Assembly: GCA_900074885.1 (NCBI GenBank) | Contig: FJUW01000033.1 | Coordinates: forward strand, 635,041-699,040 | Reading direction: 5' to 3' | DNA length: 64,000 bases | From: Rhynchosporium graminicola | Taxonomy: Eukaryota > Ascomycota > Leotiomycetes > Helotiales > Ploettnerulaceae | Shown here: piece after piece, positions 36,719 through 49,313 of the stretch | Layout of the letters: each line of letters opens with the position of its first letter | Position numbering within the stretch: the first letter of the stretch is position 1 | Notes under the pieces: generated by a model | Seen by the model: only the letters and a program-made list of their open reading frames with translations | Databases searched by the model: none | Told to the model about the DNA's origin: nothing | Program-made: the position numbers and the translations under genes

Positions 36719-38878
36719 TATTAGTATAATTAAGCTTCTCTTATAGTATCGATCTGATAAGTTACTTCTAGTCCTAGCTATTCCGTAGTAGTATACTATA
36801 TTTAAAGGTATATAGCGCTATACTAATAGAGTTATAAGGTAGAGTTACTTAAGCGCGGTCTATTATTAGTAATAGTTCGCCCTAGTTACTCTAGTAATAA
36901 TTAATAAAAGGTCTAAAGTGTTAATTAATATACTAATTCATAATCTCCGTTTATCTATTAGTTTACTAGTAGAAAGAAGTAGAGAGCTTAACCTTAACTC
37001 TAATTATATAGTAAAACTCTTATTAGAAGAATAAGACTAACTAAGCTCCTTAGTCAGATATAATTAACTTAAGAGTATATCCGAAACAATATATCTATTA
37101 GATAAATAATATCGCCATCCCGCAAGTATCGATATTATAGTAGTACAGTATCGATATAGAGTCTTTCCCTAGGTAATTAATAAATACTAATATCCTATTA
37201 AATCCTTAGTTATCGAGCGGGAAGTCCTTAAAATCTATAGCTAAGTGCTATATAAAGTAGCTAAGCACTAGTAATAGGTAGAGGAATCCTTACTATTTCG
37301 TTTACTTCAGATAAGAGTACTAATAAGAGTAGTAATTACAAGTATACTATTTTATATCCGATATAAGTCCTTTCTAGTAATAATAAGTAGAAATCATTTT
37401 AGTAGTCTTACGAGTATTCAGATAAGTAAAAGAAACTTAATTATAAACTTCGCTAATTAAATAAGTATATAGTAAGGTATAGCGTTATACGTATAGATAA
37501 CTATTATAAAGTAGTAAACTATCGTTAATAATATAGCTATCTCCTAATATATTCTGTTTATTAGAGAATAATTCTCAGTTGAATTAGTATAGTTTCTCGA
37601 TCAAATTAAAAGAGTTATATATAAGTTCCAATAGCGTATTAGTCCCTAGCGATATTAAGTATATATAACTAATTTAATTAATATAATACTTAGCTAGTTC
37701 CGCGTTAATCCTAAGGTCTAAGCGGTCTAGAGGTAGTAAAACCCGAGATCTATTATCCCGTTTCTATTATTCTTATATCCTTAGATCTTATTCCCTATAG
37801 CTAAGGATATTAGCTTTAGCGTTATCTTTATTAGGTATATATATAATTTAAAAGTTAAATTCAAAAAGGAATTTTATCTATTTAGCTTACTTACTAGTTA
37901 GGACTTTAGTAATTATAAAGTATTCTAAAGATCGATAGTCTATATATACGCTAGTATAATATCGTAGAGATATAAGTTCTAGTCTCTATTTCCGGAAAGA
38001 CTTAATAATAGCGTATAGCTCCTTATCGTAGATCTCCTAGTTTAGTTTATATTTATTAAGAACATAAGAGTAGAATCTAATTAGATACTACTAGTTATCT
38101 TTATATAATTAAGAGATAACTTTAGTTATTATACTATCAGAAGTATTAGTTTCTAGTTTAGTCTATAATTTAAAGTCGAAATAATATAATTTCTGCACCG
38201 ATAGTAGCTATTAATATAAATCGTTAAAGGACTTCTTATAATTATTAGTGAAATTCTATAATACTATAAGCCGAGTAAGCACTAAGAGAGGTTTAGTAAT
38301 AAGGCCGAAATTCCGAATAAATTAATAGTAGAACCTATAGAATCCTAAGAAGGATTTTATAGCTATTACTATTTCGGAGTACTTCTAATCTACTAATAAT
38401 ACTACTTTCTCGGGATCTGGCTCGATTCCGTTAGTAGTAATAATATATCCGAGGTATTTAATCCAGATAATATAGAATTCGCTTTTCTTAATATCTACCT
38501 GAAGTCCAGTATCTATTAAGTATCGTAATACTAATTTAATATATTCCTTATATTCCTAGAGCGTTTCCGAGTATATAAGGATATTATCTAAGTAAGCTAT
38601 ATAGAAATTATCTAAGTAGTCTAGTAATATATTATTCATATATCGCTAGTACGTACTAAGTCTATTATAGAGCCCGAAAAGTAGTACTTTATATTTATAG
38701 GATCCGAAGCGGGTTCAGAAAGTAGTATACTCCTCGGATTCGGAGTCTATATAGATATAGTTAAATACTACCCGGATATCTAGTTTAGTAAAGATTACTA
38801 CTTTAGATATACGAGTTAAGAGCTTATTAATCCTAAGTATTAAGTAAGAATCCTTTCGAGTGATCGTATTAAGCTTAT
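36719..38878. repeat. 2160-bp block, second copy
   Basis: This repeats 34558-36717. After aagcttat at 38871-38878 the sequence continues into the rest of RT (aatagtcgatatagaagcg), as expected from D-outer at about 25,035, so this copy is in its natural context on the right. Confidence 0.85.
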
Positions 38879-41813
38879 AATAGTCGATATAGAAGCGTAA
38901 TCCTCTATTAGCTTTCTTAAAAAATAATACAAGTAATATAAAAGGACTTTAGCTAGATTCGATAAATCCCTTATCTAGGTTTTCTATAAGGTACTCCTTA
39001 GTTACTTATAGTTCATCTATAGATTACTAATATAAAAGCGAATATATATTAGGTAATAGTTCTTCTAGAATAATTTTATAATTATATAAGTAATATAATA
39101 GAAGAATATTAGAATCTCGCTTAGAAAAGGCTTCTTTAAGAGTATAATACTATTCCGGTAGCTTTTCAGCTATAAGTTATTTAGTATCAAGATCCTTAGG
39201 AGAGTTACTATTTAGATAGTCTTATAAGAAGCAATTTATCTCGTAGATACTAGTAAAGAATAATTCAGAACTTTTATATTTTATATTAAAGTGAAAAGCT
39301 ATAGTACTAATTTAGTAAATCGGAACCGGTTTCTAGATCCTTAGAAGTTAAGAGGAGTACTTATAGTAGAGTTTCGGCGCAAGTACCTTTCTCAATAAAG
39401 TCAGAGCAGAAAAGAGTTCGGATTCCTTAGCGATAAGCAGAAATAAGTTAAAGAGTAAAGATAATATATTAATATACTATATCGCTACTATTTAGTATAA
39501 TTAGCATTAGTCTAGCTAGTTTATAGCTAAGTCTCGCGCGTTAGTATCGATTTAGTGAGATCGATTAATACTAAGTTTATAAGGCAGTAGAGTTATAATT
39601 ATCTCCTTATTATATCAGAGAGTAACTAGATAGCGTTCTAATTATAGTAGCTTATAGTAGAGCGTATCTAGCTTAACCTAAAATCGTTATATCTATTTAA
39701 TACTAATAATTATATCTTACTATCCTAAATCGAGGAGAATAAAAGAGTAGTTATAAATACGCTTATTATTAATAGAAAGATATAAACGTATGAAATAGGT
39801 AATATAAGTCCTAATAGACTATTAGAAACTATATATTAGAATAGAATAAGATAGTAGCTTAATTTTAATACTAAGAGCTCCCGATAGTCATCCGATAAGA
39901 GTGCGATTAATAAATAGATAACTATTCGCTCTAGTATTAATTAGGCTATTTATAGAGACTCCTAGCCTATTCATACTAACTATAGTCGAGTATATAAATT
40001 ACTTACTTCTTATTAAGGAGTTAAGATCTAGATTAGAGAGATTATACTTACGTAGACTTAGGAAGGAGTTTTTACTTAGGCCTTATTATTTCCCTCTAAT
40101 ATTAGTCCAGATTCGGAGAGTACGTCTTTTACTACTTCTTTAGTTACTTAATCCTTTTCCGGAAATTCGTCGATTAATTAAACCTTAAGCGAGTTAGGGC
40201 AGTCTAGCTTAATATAACTAAGCTATCTATAACTATAATACTTAGGAGGTTCTCCGGTTAAGGTAGTAAAGCGTTTTAGCGCGGAAGGAGTACTAGACTA
40301 TACTAGGGTAGAGATACGTATATATAGTATAAGAGTAGTTTATCGAGGAGCTAAGCTTAAGGACCGGTAAGAGGTAGAACTAGTAGTAATTATAGTAATA
40401 ATAGTAAGCTTATAGTACTATACCTAAGTAGTAGCTTTCTCGGGATGGATATATTCTGAGTTATAGTAACACTTAGTATTAAAAGAAAGTAAAGATCTAA
40501 CTATAGAAGCGTAATCCTTATTCTACGTTAGTTTAATAATAAGAGTTAAAGCGCGTAAGGATAGTATAATCTTATCTTATATATAGAAGAACTACTCTTT
40601 CTTTTTAACCTTACCTTAGATAGTAGCGCTTTAAAATTAACTATAAAACTCGGCGAAAGTCTCGCGTATATAGCTAGGTTATTATATTTCTAAGTAATAG
40701 AAAGTATTATAGTAGTTATCTTCCTCTAAACTAGTAAGAAAGTTCTCCTCTAATAAGGAGATTATTTTATTACTAGTTTCAAACTCGTTAGCAAGGTACT
40801 AAGGCGTAAGATACTCTTTAGCTAATCTAGTAATTAGCCCCTATACGAGAACGCGCTAAGAGAAGTCTATAAGGTAGTAGTCGGCGTTTATAGCTAGCCG
40901 GTCTCGTATCGATACTCTCTATTAGAGGAAAGTAAGGTCTAATCTATTATCTAGGGGTAGGATCTTCTTAGTAAGATAAGATTTCTTAAGGTATAACTCT
41001 ACCGATTCGGCGCTAGGAGAAGGAGATAGTTTATTAGGAATAGTATCCTCTCTCTTAGTACTATATATCGGAATAGAGTTTATTAGGTTATTAAACTCTA
41101 CTATACGCGGAAATTATAATATTAGTTCTAATAAGAGAGTCGAAAACAGGCGAGGGACTCCTATAAGGAACTTATCTTATATAGAGATTAGTCTATCTAT
41201 AGTATCTTCTAAAGAGTTATTCTTTTCCTCTTAGTCCGCTAATTATTATAAGAGGGAATAGATCAGGTTCGAGTCACCTATAGTAGTAAGAGTACTTAGC
41301 GATTATACTCCTAGTGAATTTCGCTTTTATTTTCCTTTCCCTCTTAGTTAGTACTTCCTTAATAAAGTATTAACGTTCTCTAAGGTAAGAGATATTTAGA
41401 GTAAGGAAAAGTATAATAGATTAGGTTCAGAGGTAGAGCAGGAGGGATTACGTTAAGTTCCCCCAGAACTAAAAGGGTCTCTAGTTTATTAGTTAAGAGC
41501 TATAATAGTAACTTAAAAAGGGGTATATTAGAGCTATTTCAGTAGTAATACGTAGAGATTAAAGTTCCGGAGTATTTATTATACTTTCTTTAAAATCTAT
41601 CTATAATTCCTTTATACTAAGGGAGTTATTAAAGGAGTGTTAGCGAAGACCTCCTCTATTATACTATTTACAATAAGCTAAATTAAACCCTAATTAATAA
41701 TTATCTAAGAGATCTCTAGTATCTTAGCTATATATAAGTAGTTATCGAATAACTAACTTAGTAGTAAGATATTATAGTAAGCTATCTCCGGCTATCTTAA
41801 TCTTTTTATTTAA

Positions 41814-42081
41814 TATAACAATATAAGACTTAAAGTAATATATAAGTAAGAATAAACAATTAGGGAGGCTAAGAGCGATCTTATATAGTCTACTATAAAG
41901 GAAACAAAAAGATAAGGAAGGAAGAAGAAGAGAGATAGAGTATAAAGTACCTTATATATATACGCCGGTACTAGTCCGATACTATACTAGGTCGGATACT
42001 AGTTCTGCCGGGATACCTATGAACTTAGGCCCTGTTATCTATCCTTCTTCTCATATAATATTCAGGTGAGCTGTCGTTACA
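41814..42081 (-). repeat. D-inner 5' LTR (268 bp)
   Basis: It starts tataacaatataag (a RIP version of tgtaacgacataag) and ends tgtcgttaca, followed by TSD gataa. Confidence 0.9.
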
Positions 42082-42490
42082 GATAATCTTATAAGATATA
42101 GTTTATCTTATAGATACTAGTAAAGAATAATTCAGAGCTTTCGCGTTTTATATTAAAGTGAAAAGCTGTAGTATTAATTTAGTAAATCGGAACTAGCTTC
42201 TAAATCCTCGAAGATTAAGAAGTATACTCGTAGTAGGGTTTTAGCGCAAGTACTTTTCTCGATAATTTCGAAGTAGAAAAGGGTTCGGGATTCCTTAGTA
42301 ATAAGCAGGAATAAGTTAAATAATAAGGATAATACGTTAATATACTATATTACTACTATTTAGAGTAATTAGTATTAATCTAACTAATTTATAGCTAAGT
42401 CCCGCGTATTAGTATCGATTTAGTAAGATCGATTAATATTAAGTTTACGAGGTAGTAAAGTTATAATTATCTTCTTATTATATCAGAAGG

Positions 42491-42721
42491 TGTTATAGCA
42501 GAGGCATAGGGAGTCGATAACAAGTTATATTCGCTCTTAAGAGTGCGCTGAGTAAAGGGAAGAAAAGATAGAGAGGAGGTTTCTACTCTCGACTCTCTCT
42601 CTAGGTATAACCGTAGGGCTATACTAACTAATTATCCTCTAGTACGCACTAACCGCATCTCGCTAGCCCTACTTGCTATAATACCTAGGAGCCCGAGGCC
42701 GTTATAGTATAGACTATAATA
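42491..42721 (-). repeat. Gypsy-A copy 2, 3' LTR (231 bp)
   Basis: It starts tgttatagcagaggc and ends agactataata on the plus strand. The length equals that of all other family A LTRs. Confidence 0.9.
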
Positions 42722-42759
42722 CTACCCCCCCCCTTCTGAGAAGAGCTTCGTCCTCGAAG

Positions 42760-45700
42760 CTTGAAAAATCCGGTAAAAACGCTAATTCCCTCTCTCTCTC
42801 TTAAAGAACTATATACGAGTAGTAGCTATTATAGGTATATTATCCTCTAATTCGCTATAGTTATTAATACTATTATTATACGCCTCTAGCTACTTCGGGA
42901 GGAGTCGCGATAGTCCTTTTACTATTATATATCGCAGGTAGAAACGCTTAAGTAAGTGAGAGGCTATTATAGCGTCTAAGCAGGGGTACTATTCGAGATC
43001 GTTATTAGCTCCTATCTACTTGATTTAGTACTATAAGGTACTACGAGAGACCCTTAAGCTTAAGATAGTTTCGATCTCCTACTTATCTTACTCCGGAAGT
43101 AACTAAATTAGTACTAGTGCTTATCGTATCTGTCCTAGTAGTAGGTTTTCGGTATATTTACGTAGCGAGTATAAGTAGAAAATAGGGTAGATTTACTATT
43201 CCTCTAGTAGCTTAAGCTTCTAACTCTCCCTTACTTTTTCTAGTACTTCTACAAGCTAATACTACTTATAAGAAAGCTTCATAGAAAGTCTATCTATCTT
43301 CTAATTTACTATAGAAACTATAACCTTATCTCTAATATTCTAATCTACCTCGTAGCGATTATAATTAGCTAAGCGCTCTATTTTATCCTATTAACTCTAA
43401 AGCGAGGATTTAGCGAATTCTATAGTAGCTATTATCCGAGTAGCTATACGAAGAGCGTCCTCTCGATTAATAGTCTTAGTAGTAGTTACTAGAGGTATTA
43501 GATTAATAAGGTCCTAGGAAGTTCTTATTTTATAGCTATTAAGTAGCTAAAATAGAGATATATTACTAAGTGACTCGTAAGGAAGTATAAGCTACGCGAT
43601 ATCTATTACTAGGAGTAGTAAGCTCTAGTTATCTTAATAATAAGTATAGAAAGGATATAGTTTTTACTTAATGTATTAGTTTATAATCTCGGTCTAGCTA
43701 TTAATATTCAGGTTTTATATAGTAGTTAGCTTGACTTTCGTACTAAGGATATAGTAATACTCGTTCTAGAAGCTCGAAATAAACTATAGTCTATAATCCG
43801 AAATAATCGAATTAGGTATACTGAAGTAATAGCTCTAGTAGATAGTAAAGAGCTTAGCTATCTATCTAGCTATAATCGTTTTATAATAAGTAATAAATAC
43901 TAGTTTCTTTAATAATCTATTTATAATCACGAATATAGTATCGAAGCTACTCTTATCTAATAGTAACTTAGTGAAATCTATCGTTAGGTGCTAGTAAGAT
44001 CGTGCTAAGATTAGTAAGAGATAAAGGAACCTAAGGGTCTTATCTCTTTTCGCTTTTATCCGCATATAGCTATAATTTGCAATATAGCGTATAATATCCG
44101 CTATTATACCCCTCTAGTAATAGCTACGACTAAGAAGTAGCTTGACTTTCGTATTCCTAGTATATACTACTTATAGTTACGTGTAAATATAGCGAATAAG
44201 TGCTATTCGTAGCTCTAGAAGCTCGGTAGGGACTTCTAAACGCCCTTAAAAGAAGAGCTTTCCGCGGACTAACTAATAGTCAGGATACTTCTGTCTTACT
44301 TCCTCCCGAAGAGGTCCTAGCTCCGGAGACTCCTTATTAGCTAAAAAGACTTAGTTAATAATATTATAGTTCTCGATGTCGTAAGTAACTATAGCAGTAG
44401 TATTAGGAGCTTCCCTTATAAGGAACTCTTCGTCTTTACTCGTAGGTAATTCTATTAGTAAGCCGGGGTTACGAGTTTCAGCTTATAGGAAGGTCTTAGG
44501 AGTTCCTATCAGGGAAAGCTCGTTCAGCTTAGTAATCACAGGCGAGTCCTAGAGGTCTTAAAGCACTTCGTTACTAATCTTATTATTTAGGATTAGCTAT
44601 TAGTTCCGAAGTGCGCGCTTTCCAGCTTCTAGCAGAGAGAGGTCCTAATTATAGCGTGATAGCGTATTAGCTAGAGTATTTATAATCCCTGTTCGATATA
44701 TAATCTCGAAGTAGAATTAGGCGAAGAATTCAGCTTATCTCGCTTACTATACGTTAAGATCCTTAGTTATTATGAAATACTCTAAGGTATAGTAATTAGT
44801 ATAGATATAAATAGTTTTCTATATTCTAAGTAGCTTAAGCTTATACTACTAGAAGGAACGGAAGATCGCAAGTAGCTCTTTATCGTAAATTAGATAGTTT
44901 AGTTCCGCGTCGATTATAATCTTAGAGAAGAAACTGACTAGATAGAATATTCCGTCTTCTTAAAGTTATAAGAGTATACTAGCTACTACCCTATCCGAAG
45001 AGTCGGTTTCGAGTCTAGTCTACTTAAATAGGTTATAATAATATAAGATAAGTACTATCTATAAGGCGTGCTATAGACGCTCTTATACTTCCTTATAGGC
45101 TCTACCGAAGTGAAAGGGGACGTCTTTTCTAGTTAGTAATATAAGTAGTTAGCAGATACTACTATAGTCTTTAATAAACTATTAGTAGAAGTTATAAAAC
45201 CCTAGGTGGCTCTATACGCTACGAACGTTACTAGTATACTCCTAGTTCTTAATAACCTTAATCTTCTCGGGATTAACTTTAATTCTATTAATACTAATAA
45301 TAAATCTAAGAAACTTCGTATAAGTAACGCCGAATTTAGACTTCTTAATATCGGCTTAAAAGCTATAGGCCTGTAGAATCTCGAGAATCTTTCGTATATA
45401 GATATTATACTCTGCCTCTAAGTCTGAATAGATTAAGATATCGTCTAAGTACGCTAAGCAGAAGTTATCTAAATGCTCTATTAATATATCGTTAATAAAA
45501 CGCTAAAAGGTAGCTAGCCTATTTATAAGGCCGAAAGGAAGTACCTTATACTTATATATCCTATATCGAGTGCGAAAGGTAGTAAAATCTTCAGAATCTT
45601 TCGATATACGGATTTTATAAAACGCCTATTGAATATCGACCTTTATGAAGATTTTCGCTTTAGAGATTCGTACTATTATCTTATCGATTAATAGAATAAG

Positions 45701-48480
45701 GTATAGGTCCTTCTAGGTAAGCTTATTCAGCTTCCGAAAGTTAATATAGAATTATAGCTTATTACCTGCTTTTTTAGCTATTAGGATTAGTATAGCCTAA
45801 GGAATATTAGATAGTGCGATAAAGCTTTTATAGAGGTTCTCAGTGATATAACACTTAGCCTTAGCAAGGTATTCGTCTAGTATATACCGGAGAAGTTCAG
45901 TTATAAGCGTATTTTCACTAGTAAGCTTGATCTCGTGGTCGATAGCAGGTCTTCTTACTACGAGGTTATCTAAGGCTCTAGTAGAGAATAGCTCTTTAAA
46001 CTCCTCCTACTTCTTAGGGAGGCGTTCTGCAACTAGCTTATCGTTCTACTAGTACTTAGCTTCGCGAGCCTCTAATAAGGATAGACTTATATTAAGAGCT
46101 AATAAGTCTATAGTAATAGTAGTAAGCTTGTCCTGATATCGTTTGATCTTATCTTAGATCTCTTTAAGGGAAGTAAGAAGAAGTTCCGAATCGTTATTAG
46201 GAGCTTTTTTATAGTATTTCTAATATAAGTAGAACTAATATATAGAAGCAGTAGAAATTAAGTTAATATTAGTTTTATATAGCTCCCTTTTAGCCCGGCG
46301 AACTACTATAGTATTAGTTTAGCATTAGAGAGCTTAATTAGCTTACTCGACTCTTGATATAGGATTACGAGTAATAAAGAGAGAATTCGTTAGTTAGTAA
46401 TTAGCAAGTAACTCGTTTATTCTTAGGAACTCTTACTTAAGCTCTCTAATAAAGAAGAAGGGACGTTTTTAAATCTTCTTTAGTTAAAAAGATAAGGGAG
46501 CTTATACTATAGAGAGCTCTTATTTAAATAGAGTATCTTATTATTACTAGTCTAGCTAGTACTATATATTTAACACGGGCGTCTTAAGAGGTAAGAGTAG
46601 CTCGAGACGTTTATCGAAGTAATACTATAGTAGTATATCAAATAGCTATTTTAAATAGTTCTTCGTTTAGCGATTATAATTCTGCTTAAGGTTATAGTAC
46701 TCTAAGAACTTCCGGCTAATAAGTATATTATTACTTCCTAGGTCGGTAATTAAGAATAGGAAGTTAACGCAGTAGCGATCTATTATAAGAGTAAGGAGAA
46801 TTACGTAAGTAATAGCTACGCTAGCTTATCTGTTATAGCTAGTAGGTATAATTAGTTTAGAGAGAGTGAGGATTTTAACGCCTAATAAGTTACGAAGTTA
46901 GAGAGCGATAGAGGTACGAAGCGCGCTAAAGATATTTACTCCGCTATCGATATATATAGTTATTTTAATAAATAATCTATTTCTTTCTAATTTAATATTA
47001 ACTAGGAATTAGTTCTCTCTAGTAAGAGAATAGAAATTAGTATTTAAGTCTTTCTATAAATCGAGGCATTTACTATAGGAGGAGACTATTCTATAGCTTA
47101 AGAGTTTCCCGATAGCTCATCGACCTTAATAAGTTATAAGCTATCCTTATTATTATCCTCCTCCGCGCTATATATAATAGCGATATCCTCTATAGTCTAG
47201 CCGGTTATCTTAGCGATCTTTATAGCGTTAGAGCATTTATAAGCCTAATAGCTTTCCTTCTTATAGAGGCGATAAGTATTAGTAGCAGCGAGAGTACAGG
47301 GTACTTATAAGTCGGTCTCAGAAGTGAATCGTATAGCTAACTTAGTAGCACGATCGTTAATCTAAGAGCTACTCTTAGTAGCATATTCGACACTAAAGGG
47401 AGTCTCTTTCTTGAGAATACCTAGAGTTCTGACGAGAGTAGTAGTAGCGAGAGCTGCCTTCTTAATAAGGTTCTCCTTAGTAGTAGTAATATTACGAGAC
47501 TCGCGATCTATAATAGCTAGGTACTTATCGAGGAGGTCGTAGTTACTATCTATCTTATATTTTTCAGCTATAATATAAGCCTTTAATATAGGGGAGATCT
47601 TCTCAAGGACGTCCTTAAACTATCTATCTCTAGAGATCTTACTAGTAGTAGCGAGGTTAGTAAACTTAACTCGGAACTAGTTATAAGTTATATTTCCGGC
47701 TATCTTTAGGTTCTCGTAAGCAGCTTTAATACGCTAGATATAATTATAATTAAAGAAGCGCTAATCTAAACCTCTGAGGATATTAGAAGTAGTCTTAAAT
47801 TAGCTATTAGCGCTAGTATCTATATATTAGAAGATAATAGTCTTAGCTTCTCCTCTAGTACACTTAAAGTAAGCCTTAACTTATATATCGCTAGCGAGGA
47901 AGTTACCGGAATATTCTTCTAAGAAGAGCTTTATATCTATCTTCTACGTATCGTACTTAATCTTACTATTATAATTAGTAAAGAGGAGATAGGGGAACTT
48001 AACTCGGTGAGACTCGATAGCCTTTATAGTATTATCGAGTCTTAGAAGAAAGTAATCTATAGTAAGTTAGAGGTCTATAGTAAGAGATCGTGACTTCCTA
48101 GTAGTATTAGCGTTAGCCTCTAGAGTAAGAGCAGTAGTTATAATAGTAGTAATAGTAGCGTTTATGACTTATATCTACTTATCTGAGAAACCGGGAGGCG
48201 CTATAATGAATTCTAGCGGGGAGTTAGTTTAAGGAGTAAGTATAGCACTTCGTATTTCCGAAGTAAGGGAGATTAGAGGTAATATAAGTAAGGGGGCGGT
48301 AGTAGCGTCGATAGTTAAGGTTAACTTTAGAGGTATAAGTTCCTTATCCGCTTCCTCGAAGTCGTTATTATCAGAACCTGAACCGGTTTCTTCCTTAATA
48401 GTATTACTCTTAATAGTATCTCTAATAGTATCCTCCGCTAGCGCGCTTTCGCTTTTCCTTTTCTATTCGGGGAACCTGAG
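42760..48480 (-). pseudogene. Gypsy-A copy 2 gag-pol remnant
   Basis: It is colinear with copy 1 in reverse: chromodomain about 42.9-43.1 kb, integrase about 43.4-44.3 kb, RNase H and RT about 44.7-45.9 kb, protease about 46.7-47.0 kb, zinc knuckle near 47.25 kb and gag about 47.3-48.45 kb. The RT box still encodes YLDDILI on the minus strand at about 45,434-45,455, so the catalytic aspartates survived here although many other codons became TAG/TAA. Not functional overall. Confidence 0.8.
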
Positions 48481-49077
48481 TCTATCTAGTATAGAGAGCT
48501 CTCGAGTGCTTCGGCGCGGTTATATATAGGAGGGCCCGCTATAGCTAGAAAACGCGCTTAAGAGGGACCTAAAGCTTAATAGTAACTTATTTAAGGGGAT
48601 AAAGATTAATACAGCGCGAGGGCAAGCATATTCTTAAAGTCCCTTAGTAGAGTATATATTTAAAGTATTAGAAGGTTACTAATTAGGTTCACTTTACTTC
48701 AGCTATCGAGTTCTCTTCTTATAGGTATATATAGAGTTAGAGTCGTAGGAGAGAGCTTCGCAGAGGTTATAGGGGGTTCAGAGGGTTTAAGGTCGAGGAT
48801 ACGTAAGGCTAAGCATAAGGCTAAGGGCGCAAAAAAATATCATAATAGGGTTTTTTAGTAGAATTATACTATAGAGGTAGTACTAATTAAGAGAGGGAGT
48901 TTAGCTTTCTCTGAAACACTCTACTTCTAAGGTATAGAAGTAAACAGCGCGTATAATCGAAGTTATCGAGTACAGGTAGGGTAGAAGTCGTAGAAGTTAT
49001 ACTAAGAAAGTAATACTAGCTTTAAGGCTTCTAAATAGATATTACTACTTCCTAGCGAGGTAATTAATCTTTTCTTA

Positions 49078-49308
49078 TATTATAGTAGAGGCATAGGGAG
49101 TCGATAACGAGTTGTATTCGCCCTTAAGGGTGCGCTAAGTAAAGGGAAGAAAAGATAAAGAGAAGTTTTCTACTCTCGACTCTCTCTCTAATTATAACCG
49201 TAAGGCTATGCTAACTAATTATCCTCTAGTACGTACTAACCGTATCCCGCTAGCCCTGCCTGCTATGATACCTAGGAGCCTGAGGCCGTTATAGTATGGA
49301 CCGTAACA
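49078..49308 (-). repeat. Gypsy-A copy 2, 5' LTR (231 bp)
   Basis: It starts tattatagtagaggc and ends ggaccgtaaca, and is followed by TSD gaagg and resumed D-outer gag sequence. Confidence 0.9.
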
Positions 49309-49313
49309 GAAGG

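Larger units (their letters stand above)
33900..41800 (-). pseudogene. D-inner gag-pol remnant with C-terminal chromodomain
   Basis: Reading the minus strand downwards: gag-like sequence about 41.7-39.3 kb; RT with YLDNILIYS (catalytic YLDD with one RIP change) at about 38.59 kb and again at about 36.43 kb because of the duplicated block; integrase zinc-binding region at about 35.1-35.23 kb (RKTTKMISTYYYQKGLISDI); integrase core about 34.6-35.1 kb; and a chromodomain-like end at about 34.05-34.2 kb (GYDPDLTQYNTSDL). Many frames contain TAG/TAA at glutamine positions. Gag limits are inferred from position, not from a motif. Confidence 0.75.
32144..42081 (-). mobile_element. D-inner: complete Gypsy-D retrotransposon, TSD gataa
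   Basis: It is inserted in D-outer, an element of its own family. LTRs are 268 bp (32144-32411 and 41814-42081) with perfect 10-bp inverted ends TGTAACGACA / TGTCGTTACA at the outer edges. The TSD is gataa (32139-32143 and 42082-42086). A polypurine tract complement (accccctccct) next to the left LTR shows minus orientation. The apparent length is 9938 bp, but it contains a 2160-bp block twice around an N at 36718. Without the extra block and N it would be 7777 bp. It carries gag, pol with a chromodomain, and a convergent plus-strand frame before the 3' LTR. Confidence 0.9.
42491..49308 (-). mobile_element. Gypsy-A chromodomain retrotransposon, copy 2 (6818 bp), TSD gaagg
   Basis: A complete minus-strand copy of family A in D-outer. 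LTRs are 231 bp (42491-42721 and 49078-49308) and TSDs are gaagg (42486-42490 and 49309-49313). The polypurine tract appears as its complement, tacccccccccttc, at about 42,723. The 5' LTR on the right keeps tgctatgatacc and ggaccgtaaca, less mutated than the 3' LTR. Confidence 0.92.
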
